In this document: positions 1 to 8,522 of the stretch, piece by piece
How the letters are laid out: every line of letters starts with the position of its first letter
How positions within the stretch are numbered: the first letter of the stretch is position 1
Assembly (NCBI RefSeq): GCF_029428675.1
Contig: NZ_JAJNEL010000001.1
Coordinates: 3,720,001 to 3,784,000, forward strand
Origin: Streptomyces sp. JH14
GTDB lineage: Bacteria > Actinomycetota > Actinomycetes > Streptomycetales > Streptomycetaceae
Length of the DNA stretch: 64,000 nt
Direction: 5' to 3'
Position numbers and translations under genes: made by a program
Notes under the pieces: model-generated
What the model saw: only the letters and a program-made list of their open reading frames with translations
What the model was told of the DNA's origin: nothing
Database searches by the model: none

Positions 1-108
1 CCGCGCCGGGACCGTCCGCCCCGTGTGCCGCCCCCCTGGGCAATAGCCTCAAATCACACTTTTCGGGCCCAGTACACCCGCGAGCCGCACACCACCGGTG
101 GAGTCCGC

Positions 109-1740
109 ATGTCCTTTGCCTTCACGCCAGACAGCAGCCGGAGCCGAAGCCCTCGGCGCAGTCGGACCCGCAAGCGCGTTCTCACTGTCCTCGGCCTTCT
201 GCTGGCCGCCTGGGTGGCGGCCTTCGGGATCGCCGCGGTGATTCCGTCGAAGGCGCTGGACGACCTCGACCCGCGCATCGCTTCGATCATGCGCAAGCCC
301 GCCTACCCGCACGCCCAGTGGGCGATCTTCCAGCAGAACCCGGACAGCGGCGAGGTGGTGGAGTCGCGCAACGCCGACCAGTTCTTCGTGCCCGGATCCG
401 TGGCCAAGCTGTTCGGCGTCAGCGGCACCTGGCGCACCCTCGGGGGCGATCACCAGTTCGTCACGCCGGTGCACGCCGTCGGGAAGCGCCAGGGCGCGAC
501 CCTCGTCGGGGACCTGGATCTCGTCGCCCAGGGCGATCTGACCCTCGGCGGCCGTACGCGCCCGGACGGCACGGTCGCCTTCACGGACATCGACCACACC
601 TACGCCGACGACATTCCCGGAGCCACGCTCACCGCACCCAACCCGCTGGCCGGCATCAATCAACTCGCCAAACAGGTACGGGCTTCGGGGATCACCAAGG
701 TGGACGGCAACGTGATCGTGGACGCCCGGCTGTTCCGTCCCGATCCGTTGCTCGACCCGGCACCGACGCCGCTGATCATCAACGACAACCTGATCGACCT
801 GCTCACCACCCCGGGCGACACTCCGGGCGCGCGCGCCCGGCTGGACTGGCGCCCGCACGTCGCGCCGTACAGCGTCAAGTCCACCGTCCGTACCGTCGCG
901 GCCGGCAAGCCCACCGCCCTCAAGGTGAAGCCCTCCGCCGACGGCACCCGTATCCAGGTCTCCGGCACCATCGCCATCGATTCCGCCCCGGTCCTGCGGG
1001 TGTCGGACATCAAGGACCCGAACGCTTTCGGCCGTACCGCCCTGATCGAGGCACTGAAGCGGGCCGGGGTCGCGGTCACCGCCAAGGCCGTGGGACCCAA
1101 CCCGGCGGCCCGGCTGCCCCGCTCGTACGGGGGTGCGCCGGTGGTGGCCCGGTTCACCTCCCCGGCGTACGACTCGTACGCCCGGCTCATCTTCAAGGTG
1201 AGCCACAACCTCGGGGCCAACCTCGGGATCTGCCTCATGGCCGTCAGCACGGGCAGTTCCCGGTGCGCGGACGGCTTTCCCGTGCTCGAGAAGTTCCTGG
1301 GCAGCGCCAAGGTGGACCGCAAGTCGGTCCAGCTCTCCGACGGCCGCGGCGGCAATCCGGCCGACCGCGTCACACCCCGCGCCGTGGCCCAGCTCCTGAG
1401 GTACTGGCAAGGCACCTCCGAGGCGACCCGCTTCCGGGAGGCGCTGCCCACCCTGGGTGTCGACGGATCCCTCGCGTCGTCCTGCCGGAGCTGTCCCGCC
1501 CGCGGCAGAGTGTCCGCCAAAACGGGCACCGTCACGGAGGGTGACCTGCTCAACGAGCGTCTGGGCGTGGGCGCGGAGGCCGTCGCCGGGTATCTCGAGA
1601 CGCGCGAGGGGCGCCACGACGTGTTCTTCGCCGGGGTGAACGGTGCGTCCGCGTCCGATATCGACGGCGTGCTGGACATCGGCGACGACGTGGCCGACGT
1701 GGCCGCGTATCTCCAGGAGGCGACGAGCAGCAGGTCATGA
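109..1740 (+). CDS. dacB: D-alanyl-D-alanine carboxypeptidase/endopeptidase, PBP4 (DacB) family
   Basis: A 543-residue penicillin-binding protein of the PBP4 / peptidase S13 type, which trims or cleaves peptidoglycan stem peptides outside the membrane. An Arg/Ser-rich N-terminus is followed by one hydrophobic segment at about residues 24-45, which could be a signal anchor. The active-site triad is visible: SVAK at 97-100 (SxxK nucleophile), SHN at about 365-367 (SxN) and KTG at about 471-473. The length and the long insert between SxxK and SxN fit PBP4. I chose ATG 109 because GGTGGAG lies just upstream; an in-frame ATG at 25 has no clear ribosome site and would bury the membrane segment. It stands alone, and the next sequence downstream is gene debris. 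Family assignment is firm; whether it acts as carboxypeptidase or endopeptidase cannot be told from sequence. Confidence 0.93.
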   Translation: MSFAFTPDSSRSRSPRRSRTRKRVLTVLGLLLAAWVAAFGIAAVIPSKALDDLDPRIASIMRKPAYPHAQWAIFQQNPDSGEVVESRNADQFFVPGSVAKLFGVSGTWRTLGGDHQFVTPVHAVGKRQGATLVGDLDLVAQGDLTLGGRTRPDGTVAFTDIDHTYADDIPGATLTAPNPLAGINQLAKQVRASGITKVDGNVIVDARLFRPDPLLDPAPTPLIINDNLIDLLTTPGDTPGARARLDWRPHVAPYSVKSTVRTVAAGKPTALKVKPSADGTRIQVSGTIAIDSAPVLRVSDIKDPNAFGRTALIEALKRAGVAVTAKAVGPNPAARLPRSYGGAPVVARFTSPAYDSYARLIFKVSHNLGANLGICLMAVSTGSSRCADGFPVLEKFLGSAKVDRKSVQLSDGRGGNPADRVTPRAVAQLLRYWQGTSEATRFREALPTLGVDGSLASSCRSCPARGRVSAKTGTVTEGDLLNERLGVGAEAVAGYLETREGRHDVFFAGVNGASASDIDGVLDIGDDVADVAAYLQEATSSRS

Positions 1741-1804
1741 TGGTCGCCGCCCGGCTGCGGCCGCCCGAAAACGCCGGGGACGGCCGCGCGCCGGGCGGGA
1801 GACG

Positions 1805-2122
1805 TCAGGCGGTGGAGCAGGTGGTCCCGTCGAGCGTGAAGGCGGGCGGGTTTCCGGTGTTGCCGGTGTGGGTCGCCTGGAAGCCGATCTGGGTGGTGGC
1901 CCCCGGGGCGAGCGTGGCGTTGTACGAGGCCCCCCTGGCGGTCACGGCCCCCTGCCCGGGCTGTAGTTCGCGCCCCAGCCGGCGGTGATCGTCTGGCCCG
2001 CGGGCAGGGTGAAGGCGAGCGACCAGCCGGTGAGGGGCGCGCTGCCGGTGTTGGTGAGGGTGAGGGTCGCGGTCAGGCCGTTGTTCCAGGTGCTGGTCGT
2101 GTAGCCCACCCGGCAGGTCCCC
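1805..2122 (-). pseudogene. Carbohydrate-binding module CBM2 fragment, frameshifted
   Basis: This is the C-terminal CBM2 (cellulose/chitin-binding) module of a lost secreted hydrolase. One reading frame encodes the first half, with Trp-Asn-Asn-Gly-Leu and Gly-Trp-Ser-Leu-Ala-Phe strands typical of CBM2. The second half (Val-Thr-Ala-Arg, Ala-Pro-Gly-Ala, Phe-Thr-Leu-Asp-Gly, then stop) lies in another frame, so there is an indel near 1945-1960. No catalytic domain or start precedes it: the sequence changes abruptly near 2122 into an SGNH-hydrolase fragment on the opposite strand. Recognition is from the characteristic strand motifs; the parent enzyme is unknown. Confidence 0.7.
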
Positions 2123-2341
2123 GCTTCCGACATCATCGACGCCCACCGCCAGATCGTCGCCCGCGCCCACGCACGCGGACTGACGGTGTACGGCGGCACG
2201 ATCCTGCCGTTCAAGGACGACACCCTCGGCTTCTACAGCCCCGGGAACGAAGCCGCGCGGCGGGCCGTCAACCACTGGATCCGTGCCAGCGGCGCATACG
2301 AGGCCATGGCCGACGCCGTCCCCCTCCACCTCCTGTGCTGA
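2123..2341 (+). pseudogene. SGNH/GDSL hydrolase C-terminal fragment
   Basis: An open frame of about 72 codons on the plus strand, ending at TGA 2339-2341, matches the C-terminal region of secreted SGNH hydrolases. It contains an Ala-His-Ala-Arg-Gly-Leu-Thr-Val-Tyr-Gly-Gly-Thr stretch, a Tyr-Ser-Pro-Gly-Asn-Glu stretch and Val-Asn-His-Trp-Ile-Arg. The catalytic Ser block and the start codon are missing, and the fragment joins the CBM2 remnant directly. It is a relic left by deletion or rearrangement. Confidence 0.6.
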
Positions 2342-2446
2342 CCCGGCCCCCGCAAGCGGTGCCCGTGCCGGCGTCCCCACCACCGGCGCGGGCACCGCGC
2401 GGCTCTGTGGCGCACATCGGGCGGAACCGGTCCGGACGAAGCCCTC

Positions 2447-4564
2447 CTACGCCTCCGCGTGCGCCCGTTGTCCGGTCGCCGTTGCCGGGACCTGCGGGGG
2501 CGGGCCCGCCGCACGGAAGAGCTTCCCCGGCCACCAGAACCACCGGCCCAGGTCGAGGGCGAGGGCGGGAACCAGGACCGTACGGACGAGGAAGGTGTCG
2601 AGCAGGACGCCGATGCCGACGATGACACCCAGCTGGGCCATGGCGACCAGGGGCAGCCCTGCGAAGACGGCGAAGGTCGCGGCGAGCACCACTCCGGCGG
2701 AGGTGATGACGCCTCCGGTGCTGGTCAGACCCTCCAGCACGCCCGGACCGTGGCCGAGCCGTGCGGTCTCCTCGCGCACCCGGTGCATCAGGAAGATGTT
2801 GTAGTCGATCCCCAGCGCGACCAGGAAGACGAAGCTCATCAACGGAATCGACCAGTCCACCCCGGCGAAGCCCAGTACGTGCTCGAAGAGCAGGTTCGAG
2901 GCTCCGAGGGCCGCCAGATAGGACAGGGCGACCGTGGCGAGCAGCAGCAGTGGCCCGACCAGGGCCCGCAGCAGCCAGACGAGAACCAGCAGGACCACCA
3001 GCAGCACCACCGGGATGACCGTGAGCAGGTCGCGGTCGGCGGCCCGCTGGGTGTCCAGGGTCTGCGCCGTGGTGCCGCCGACCAGAGCGTCGGCGCCGTC
3101 CACCGCATGGACCGCGGTACGCAGCCGATCGACGGTGTCCTTGGCGGCCGGGCTGTCCGGGGCGTCGCTCAGTACCACGGAGAGGGAGGCCGGCCGCCCG
3201 TCGGGCGTGCGGTCGCCGTCCTCGACCCGGGTGACGCCCTCGACTCCGGCCGCAACCGGCCTGACCCGGTCCGCCGCACCGGCGTCGGTGACGATCTTCG
3301 CGGGGGCGGAGGAGCCCGACGGGTAGTGCGCGGAGATCCTCTGTTGCGCGACGACCGACTCCGGCTCGGTCCGGAACATCTCGGACTGCGTCAGGCCCAT
3401 GTCGATGCCGAGGGCGCTCAGTGCGAGCACGGCGGTCACCGCGGCGGACATCATCCAGGACCGGCGGGGACGGGCGGCAACGGCGGCCCCGACCCTGGAC
3501 CAGATGGTCCGCACCTTGCGGAACGGGGTGCCGTACCGGGGCACGAACGGCCAGAACACCCAGCGGCCCGCGATCACCAGCAGCGACGGCAGAACCGTGA
3601 CCATCGCGAGGTACCCGCAGACCACCCCCACCGCCCCGACCAGACCCATGGAGCGCGAGGAGTTGACGTCCGCGAGCGACAGGCAGGCGAGACCTGCCGC
3701 GATCGTGCCCGCCGAGGCCAGGACGGCGGGACCGGAGCGGCTCAGCGCGATCCGCATCGCCGTGTGCCGCTCTTCGTGGCGGTGCAGCTCTTCGCGGTAG
3801 CGGGCGATCAGCAGCAGTGCGTAGTCCGTACCGACACCGAAGACCAGCACCATCAGGATGCCCGCGCTCTGCGGATCGACCGGCAGGCCGGCGTACCTGG
3901 CCAGCAGATAGGTGCTCACCCGCGTCAGTACGGCGGCGAAACCGACCGAGAGCAGCGGGAAGAGCCAGAGAACGGGGCTGCGGTAGGTGATCAGCAGCAG
4001 GACGGCGACGACCAGGCCGGTCGCGATCATCAGGGTCGAGTCGAGGGAGCCGAAGACCGCCACCTGGTCGTCGAGCGAACCGGCCGGTCCGCCGACCTCG
4101 ATGTCCAGGCCGGGAGGGGGGTCGGCGTGCGCGATCTCGCGGACCTTGTCGACGCGTCCGGTGAGGTCGTCCCCGTACGCGAGCGGGACGACGACCATCA
4201 GCGCTCTGCCGTCCTCGGACGCGACCGGGCCCGCCGGCTGCTCACCGTCCGCGGCGAGATGCGCATAGGCGGCCCGGTCGGCAAGGGCCCTGGCCCGGTC
4301 GGCGCCGGTGAGCGGCCGGTCGCTGCTGTAGACGACGACGGCGGGCATGACGGCGTCGGTACGGAACTTCTCCAGCGCCGTGTTCACCTGTGCGGACTCG
4401 GCCCCGCGCGGCAGGAACGCATTGGCGCCGGTGTTCTCGGCCTCGCCCAGCTTGCCCGCGAGCGGGCCGAGAGAGACGGCGAGGATCAGCCAGGCGGCGA
4501 GCACGAGCCACTTGGTGCGGCGCCCGGCGGGAATGCCGGCGGCACGCCTGAGCAGCGCTTTCAT
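2447..4564 (-). CDS. MMPL family RND-type transporter
   Basis: A 705-residue polytopic inner-membrane protein of the MMPL (mycobacterial membrane protein large) branch of the RND superfamily, which exports lipids or small hydrophobic molecules using the proton gradient. The duplicated architecture is clear: an N-terminal transmembrane helix, an extracytoplasmic loop with Leu-Pro-Arg-Gly and Pro-Ala-Val-Val-Val-Tyr motifs, a block of helices containing Gly-Val-Gly-Thr-Asp-Tyr, a second loop, and a second helix block containing Ala-Leu-Gly-Ile-Asp-Tyr-Asn-Ile-Phe. The paired G-x-D-Y motifs are the family's proton-relay signature. The start sits after a GGGAGATG context. The substrate cannot be inferred. 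The gene upstream on the same strand is a small membrane protein that appears frameshifted. Confidence 0.93.
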   Translation of the reverse strand: MKALLRRAAGIPAGRRTKWLVLAAWLILAVSLGPLAGKLGEAENTGANAFLPRGAESAQVNTALEKFRTDAVMPAVVVYSSDRPLTGADRARALADRAAYAHLAADGEQPAGPVASEDGRALMVVVPLAYGDDLTGRVDKVREIAHADPPPGLDIEVGGPAGSLDDQVAVFGSLDSTLMIATGLVVAVLLLITYRSPVLWLFPLLSVGFAAVLTRVSTYLLARYAGLPVDPQSAGILMVLVFGVGTDYALLLIARYREELHRHEERHTAMRIALSRSGPAVLASAGTIAAGLACLSLADVNSSRSMGLVGAVGVVCGYLAMVTVLPSLLVIAGRWVFWPFVPRYGTPFRKVRTIWSRVGAAVAARPRRSWMMSAAVTAVLALSALGIDMGLTQSEMFRTEPESVVAQQRISAHYPSGSSAPAKIVTDAGAADRVRPVAAGVEGVTRVEDGDRTPDGRPASLSVVLSDAPDSPAAKDTVDRLRTAVHAVDGADALVGGTTAQTLDTQRAADRDLLTVIPVVLLVVLLVLVWLLRALVGPLLLLATVALSYLAALGASNLLFEHVLGFAGVDWSIPLMSFVFLVALGIDYNIFLMHRVREETARLGHGPGVLEGLTSTGGVITSAGVVLAATFAVFAGLPLVAMAQLGVIVGIGVLLDTFLVRTVLVPALALDLGRWFWWPGKLFRAAGPPPQVPATATGQRAHAEA

Positions 4565-4740
4565 GAGTCATCTCCCAGGGTGGGGTGCGACCGGCCGCAG
4601 GCCGGTGAGGGACACAGGGAATCCGTGCCGCGGTGTGAGGGTGTGAGAGCCCGCCGCGGCTGCGGACGGTGTTGTCCGGCGTGTACTTCGCAGGTATGGC
4701 CGGGTGTTGGCGCTCCCGGCCGTACCACTCGTACAGCCCG

Positions 4741-4998
4741 TCACGGGACTGGTCGATCTCGCGCATCATCTTCTCCATCGACGCGATCGAGGTCCGGGCC
4801 TGTCAGCTCCTCCAGCGTCCGCCGGTGCAGCTCGGCGTCGTCCTCGAGCAGCTCCGCGTACCTTCCGGCGAGCTGCCTGTACTGCTCCTCGCAGGCGGCG
4901 ACCATGCGGTCACGCCAGGTCGCAGCCACCTGCCAGACAACCACGATCAGCAGGGCGAACACCCCGGCCGCGCCGACAGCTCCGGCCCGGACGCACAT
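4741..4998 (-). CDS. Small membrane-anchored coiled-coil protein, probably frameshifted
   Basis: An 85-residue frame with one transmembrane helix at about residues 9-27, then a charged helical region (Arg-Tyr-Ala-Glu-Leu-Leu-Glu-Asp-Asp and following) likely to form a coiled coil. The helical character breaks after Leu-Glu-Glu-Leu-Thr. A different frame immediately continues it with Arg-Thr-Ser-Ile-Ala-Ser-Met-Glu-Lys-Met-Met-Arg-Glu-Ile-Asp, so an indel near position 4795 probably broke the gene. I do not recognise a named family. It lies upstream of and codirectional with the MMPL gene, with a gap of about 175 bp. Function unknown. Confidence 0.4.
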   Translation of the reverse strand: MCVRAGAVGAAGVFALLIVVVWQVAATWRDRMVAACEEQYRQLAGRYAELLEDDAELHRRTLEELTGPDLDRVDGEDDARDRPVP

Positions 4999-5028
4999 CT
5001 GGCAGGTCTCGGGGAAAAACAGGGGATC

Positions 5029-5811
5029 TCAGGTTCGCCCTGCCGGCGGGACCGGCGGGGTACGGCTCACCGTCCGGCCCGACGCGGCCACCGTCCGCGC
5101 GAACGTCGCGGCGTCCACGACGGCCGCGCCGCCCAGATCGTTGTTGAAGTACGCATACACGTCGTCCTCGTCGGGCCAGGCGTCCACGATGCGGCGGACC
5201 CAGGACGTCAGTGCCTGGCGGCCGTAGCGCGGCGACGGCTCTGCCAGGCCGCCGTGGAACCGCACGTATCCCCATGACGCGGTGCGCCACAGAGGCGTCA
5301 CCGGGCGGGACCCCCGGTCCGCCCAGCACAGGGCGCTGCCGTGGCGCTCCAGCACCGTCCGGAGCTCGCGCTCCGCCTCCCACCAGGAGGTGTGCCGGAG
5401 TTCGACGGCCACCCGCACCCTGCCGGGAAAGCAGCGCAGACAGGCGTCCAGGGCCCCGGTGTCCTCCCGGAAGTGCGCCGGCAGTTGAAGCAGCACGGGG
5501 CCCAGGCGGTCGCCGAGGCCCTCGGCGCGGTCCATCAGCCGGCTCACCGGTTCCTCGGGTTCGTGCAGCCGCTTCAGATGGGTCAGATAGCGGCTGGCCT
5601 TGACCGCCATGACGAATCCCTCCGGCGTCCGCTCCCGCCAGGAGGCGAAGATCTCCGCGGTGGGAAGCCGGTAGAAGGCGTTGTTGTTCTCGACGGTGGC
5701 GAAGTTCCGGGCGTACTCCTCCAGCCACAGCCGCTGCGGTTGTCCGGGCGGGTAGAGCACGTCGCGCCAGTCCTTGTACTGCCACCCCGAGGTTCCGACG
5801 AGCACGGGCAT
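5029..5811 (-). CDS. DUF72 domain-containing protein
   Basis: A 260-residue soluble protein of the DUF72 (YecE) family, which adopts a TIM-barrel fold but has no established biochemical role. Family hallmarks are the N-terminal Gly-Thr-Ser-Gly-Trp-Gln-Tyr-Lys-Asp-Trp, the Val-Glu-Asn-Asn-Ala-Phe-Tyr-Arg-Leu-Pro stretch, Leu-Leu-Gln-Leu-Pro, a Val-Ala-Val-Glu-Leu-Arg-His strand, and the C-terminal Tyr-Ala-Tyr-Phe-Asn-Asn-Asp. ATG 5811 is chosen because the family starts at this point; the frame is open well upstream but that extension shows no homology features. It is divergent from the PP2C gene, and the two share the 5812-5961 promoter region. Confidence 0.92.
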   Translation of the reverse strand: MPVLVGTSGWQYKDWRDVLYPPGQPQRLWLEEYARNFATVENNNAFYRLPTAEIFASWRERTPEGFVMAVKASRYLTHLKRLHEPEEPVSRLMDRAEGLGDRLGPVLLQLPAHFREDTGALDACLRCFPGRVRVAVELRHTSWWEAERELRTVLERHGSALCWADRGSRPVTPLWRTASWGYVRFHGGLAEPSPRYGRQALTSWVRRIVDAWPDEDDVYAYFNNDLGGAAVVDAATFARTVAASGRTVSRTPPVPPAGRT

Positions 5812-5961
5812 GGGCCGATCCCTGCCCGTGCGGCCGAAGGACGTAACGCCTCGCCCGGCGAGTGCACCGTGGTGGACGCGACGACGGGCGGCCACTCGGC
5901 GCGCCGCGCCACAATGGAGGTGCGGAACGCGCCAGCCGTCGCGGAGAAGCGGGGCCCTTCG

Positions 5962-6702
5962 ATGCCGTACATAGCCGTCACTGCATTGAGTCACACCGGG
6001 CTGATCCGCGATCACAACGAGGACAGCCTCGTGGTCGGACCGTGGACGCTGTGCGGCACCGCCACCGAGAATCCCCAGACGCTGCTGTTCCCGCTCGGCA
6101 CCCCGCTCGTCGTCGCGGTCGCCGACGGGATCGGCGGGCAGCCTGCCGGCGAGGTGGCCAGCGCGCTCGTCGTCCGCCGGCTCGCTTCGGTCGGTCCTTC
6201 GCTGGACAGCGAGGAAGCCGTCCGGGACGCGCTGATCGCCTGCAATCGTGCCGTGTACGCGGCCGCCGACGGCCGTCCGGAGCTGGTCGCCATGGGGACC
6301 ACGGTCGCGGGCGCGGTCGTGCTGGCGGAGTCGCTGCTCGCCTTCAACGTCGGCGACAGCAGAGTGCTCGACGTGGCCGAGGACGGACTCCGCCAGGTGA
6401 GCGTGGACGACAGCCCTCCGCTGGCGCCGGGCCGGCGCACCACGTCACTCATCACGCAGTCGCTCGGCGGCGCGCCCCGGTTCAGCGCGATCACGCCCCA
6501 TGTGACGACGTCGCCGCTGTCCGCGGGCGATCGCTATGTGGTCTGCACCGACGGGCTGACCGACCCGGTGGCGGAGGATGAACTCGACGGTCTGCTGCGG
6601 GTGCACGACGACGGCAGGGCCGCATTCGAGCTGTGGAGGGCCGCCATCGAGGCGGGCGGCCCCGACAACATCACGCTCGCGGTGGTACGCATCGGCGAGT
6701 AG
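5962..6702 (+). CDS. PP2C-family protein serine/threonine phosphatase
   Basis: A 246-residue cytoplasmic PPM/PP2C phosphatase that removes phosphate from Ser/Thr residues using a two-metal centre. Metal-binding and core motifs appear in order: Arg-Asp-His-Asn-Glu-Asp-Ser near residue 15, Val-Ala-Asp-Gly-Ile-Gly-Gly, Met-Gly-Thr-Thr-Val, Asn-Val-Gly-Asp-Ser-Arg, Cys-Thr-Asp-Gly-Leu-Thr-Asp, and Gly-Gly-Pro-Asp-Asn-Ile-Thr at the end. ATG 5962 is preferred because the fold begins directly after it; an in-frame ATG at 5914 would add 16 residues. A near-copy of its last 18 codons occurs at 53768-53821. No cognate kinase gene is adjacent. Confidence 0.93.
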   Translation: MPYIAVTALSHTGLIRDHNEDSLVVGPWTLCGTATENPQTLLFPLGTPLVVAVADGIGGQPAGEVASALVVRRLASVGPSLDSEEAVRDALIACNRAVYAAADGRPELVAMGTTVAGAVVLAESLLAFNVGDSRVLDVAEDGLRQVSVDDSPPLAPGRRTTSLITQSLGGAPRFSAITPHVTTSPLSAGDRYVVCTDGLTDPVAEDELDGLLRVHDDGRAAFELWRAAIEAGGPDNITLAVVRIGE

Positions 6703-6722
6703 GGAGTCCACCGAACGGCCGC

Positions 6723-6761
6723 GCTGCCGGGGCGATGTCCTGTCGCTGTCGCCCCGGCAGC
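6723..6761. terminator. Bidirectional hairpin terminator
   Basis: Perfect 13-bp inverted repeat (arms GCTGCCGGGGCGA and its complement) with a 13-nt loop. It sits between the convergent ends of the PP2C gene and the acyl-CoA synthetase gene and could serve both. There is no clear U-tract, as is common in Streptomyces. Confidence 0.7.
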
Positions 6762-6790
6762 ACGGTCCGCCGACGCCGCGGCCGGCCCGT

Positions 6791-8332
6791 TCAGCCGGCC
6801 AGCTCGGCCCGGAGGACGTGCTTGGTCACCTTGCCCGACGGCGTGCGCGGCAGTTGCGTGACGAGCACCAGTTCGCGCGGGATCTTGTAGCGCGCGATCA
6901 GCGGCTCCATCCATTCGCGCAGCCCGTCCAGGGTCGGTGCGCCGCCGTCGCCCGGCACGACGAAGGCGACGACGGTCTCCCCCCACTGCGCGTGCGGGCG
7001 GCCCACGACGGCGACGTCGACGATGTCCGGGTGCCCGCGGAGCACACCCTCCACCTCCTGCGAGGAGACGTTCTCCCCGCCGGTGATGATCAGGTCCTGC
7101 ATCCGGTCCACGATCGTGACGAAGCCGTCCTTGTCGATCCGGCCGAGGTCACCGCTGCGGTACCAGTCACCGTCGAACGCCTTCGCAGTGGCCTCCTCGT
7201 CATCGAGGTAGCCGACCATGCGGGTGTCGGAGCGCAGCCAGATCTCCCCGGTCTGTCCTGCGGTGGCGTCGGTGCCGTCCATGGTGACCACGCGCAGGTC
7301 CACGCCGGGCATGCCGCCCCGGCCGATCGAACCGGCCTTGTCGATCTGCTCGTCGGGTGAGAGCGAGGACCCGACGGGTCCCATCTCGCTCATCCCGTAC
7401 ACCTGGTGGAAGTTCGTGGATCCGTAGGCGCTCATCAGCCTGCGGGCGCTGTCCGCGTCGAGCGGGCCGGCGCCGTAGATCCATGCCCGTACCGAGGACA
7501 GGTCGTACGCGGCGAAGTCCGGCACCGCCCGCAGCGGAGCGAGGAAGGCGATCGGGGCGCCGAAGACAGCGGTGACGCGCTCCTTCTGGATGATCTCCAG
7601 CATGCCCCGCGGCTCGTACTCGCGCTGCAGCACGATCGTGCCGCCCATGAAGACCGTGCTCATGGCCCAGTTGTTCAGGGGGGAGGCATGCCAGATGGGC
7701 ATGCTGATCAGGGTCCGGTCGTCGCGCCGCAGCGGGACGGTCACCGAGGTGTAGGTGGCGGTGAGCGCGATGCCCCGGTGCGTGTGCACGCAGCCCTTGG
7801 GGCGGCCGGAGGTGCCGGAGGTGTACAGGATCTGGGCGATGTCGGTGTCCGCGCCGCGCGCGCCCTCCCACTCCTCGGCGTGCGCGACCAGCGCTTCGAA
7901 GGAGTCCGACGTGTCCGCGTCCGCGTCCGGACCCGCCTTGCCCGGCGTCTCGTCCGGGCGGCTGATCAGCCATCGGACGTCGGCCGCCGCATCGGTCGCG
8001 CGGGCGCCGACGGCCTCGTCGACGACGGCCAGCCGGGCACCGCAGTGGCGCAGCAGCCGGTCCACCTCGGAGGTCTGCAGCTTGTGGTTGACGGGCACCA
8101 GGGTGGCGCCGGCGTGCCATGCGCCGAAGGCGGCGATGAGGAAGGCGGGGCTGTTGTACGTCATGACCGCCAGCCGGTCGCCCGGGCGCAGGCCCGCGTC
8201 GCGCAGCACGGCCGCGGCGCGGCGGACGGTCGCGTCGAGCTCCCGGTAGCTCCAGCGCTGCTCGCCGTGGACGAGGGCTTCCTTGTCGCCGGCCTTGCGG
8301 ACCGCGCTGTCCAGCATGGCACTGAGATGCAT
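6791..8332 (-). CDS. Acyl-CoA synthetase (AMP-dependent, class I adenylate-forming)
   Basis: A 513-residue ANL-superfamily ligase that adenylates a carboxylic acid with ATP and transfers it to CoA. The ATP-binding P-loop is at about 171-180 (Thr-Ser-Gly-Thr-Ser-Gly-Arg-Pro-Lys-Gly), followed by the Tyr-Arg-Ser-Gly-Asp-Leu-Gly hinge core, Gly-Gly-Glu-Asn-Val-Ser-Ser-Gln-Glu, and the catalytic C-terminal Lys in Pro-Ser-Gly-Lys-Val. The start at 8332 follows a GGAGATCGAG ribosome site; the frame is open further upstream into the promoter. It is divergent from a TetR gene and near an AidB-like acyl-CoA dehydrogenase, so it probably feeds fatty or branched acyl chains into oxidation under that regulator. 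Substrate chain length is not predictable here. Confidence 0.92.
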   Translation of the reverse strand: MHLSAMLDSAVRKAGDKEALVHGEQRWSYRELDATVRRAAAVLRDAGLRPGDRLAVMTYNSPAFLIAAFGAWHAGATLVPVNHKLQTSEVDRLLRHCGARLAVVDEAVGARATDAAADVRWLISRPDETPGKAGPDADADTSDSFEALVAHAEEWEGARGADTDIAQILYTSGTSGRPKGCVHTHRGIALTATYTSVTVPLRRDDRTLISMPIWHASPLNNWAMSTVFMGGTIVLQREYEPRGMLEIIQKERVTAVFGAPIAFLAPLRAVPDFAAYDLSSVRAWIYGAGPLDADSARRLMSAYGSTNFHQVYGMSEMGPVGSSLSPDEQIDKAGSIGRGGMPGVDLRVVTMDGTDATAGQTGEIWLRSDTRMVGYLDDEEATAKAFDGDWYRSGDLGRIDKDGFVTIVDRMQDLIITGGENVSSQEVEGVLRGHPDIVDVAVVGRPHAQWGETVVAFVVPGDGGAPTLDGLREWMEPLIARYKIPRELVLVTQLPRTPSGKVTKHVLRAELAG

Positions 8333-8389
8333 CTCGATCTCCTGATCAGTGCGGAGGTGACGATGGTGGTTCAGGTGCGTCGAAGGTTT

Positions 8390-8513
8390 GAACGGTGGTT
8401 CGGAGCATGCCTCACCGGCCGCCGCACGTCCAGGGATGCTGTGGGCCGCGTCGTCGCGGGCGCCACGGGTCCGGTGCGGACGGACGCTGGTGTGAAGCTC
8501 TGAACAGTGGTTC
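8390..8513. promoter_or_regulatory. Divergent promoter with two matching palindromic sites (candidate TetR operators)
   Basis: Two copies of an inverted repeat GAAC-N4-GTTC lie in the 190-bp divergent region. The one at 8390-8401 (spacer GGTG) is about 58 bp before the synthetase start. The one at 8502-8513 (spacer AGTG) is about 10 bp before the TetR start. Both share the extended form TGAACRGTGGTTC. A half-site GGTGGTTC also occurs near 8365. Placement next to each start codon is what an autoregulating divergent TetR repressor would use. Confidence 0.55.
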
Positions 8514-8522
8514 ACTTGTTTC

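Noticed and set aside
2459..5227. A 922-codon open frame opposite the MMPL gene
   Set aside because: It is the mirror of high-GC codon bias on the other strand. The sequence is Gly/Arg/Gln/His-rich with no domains, and it crosses several real genes.
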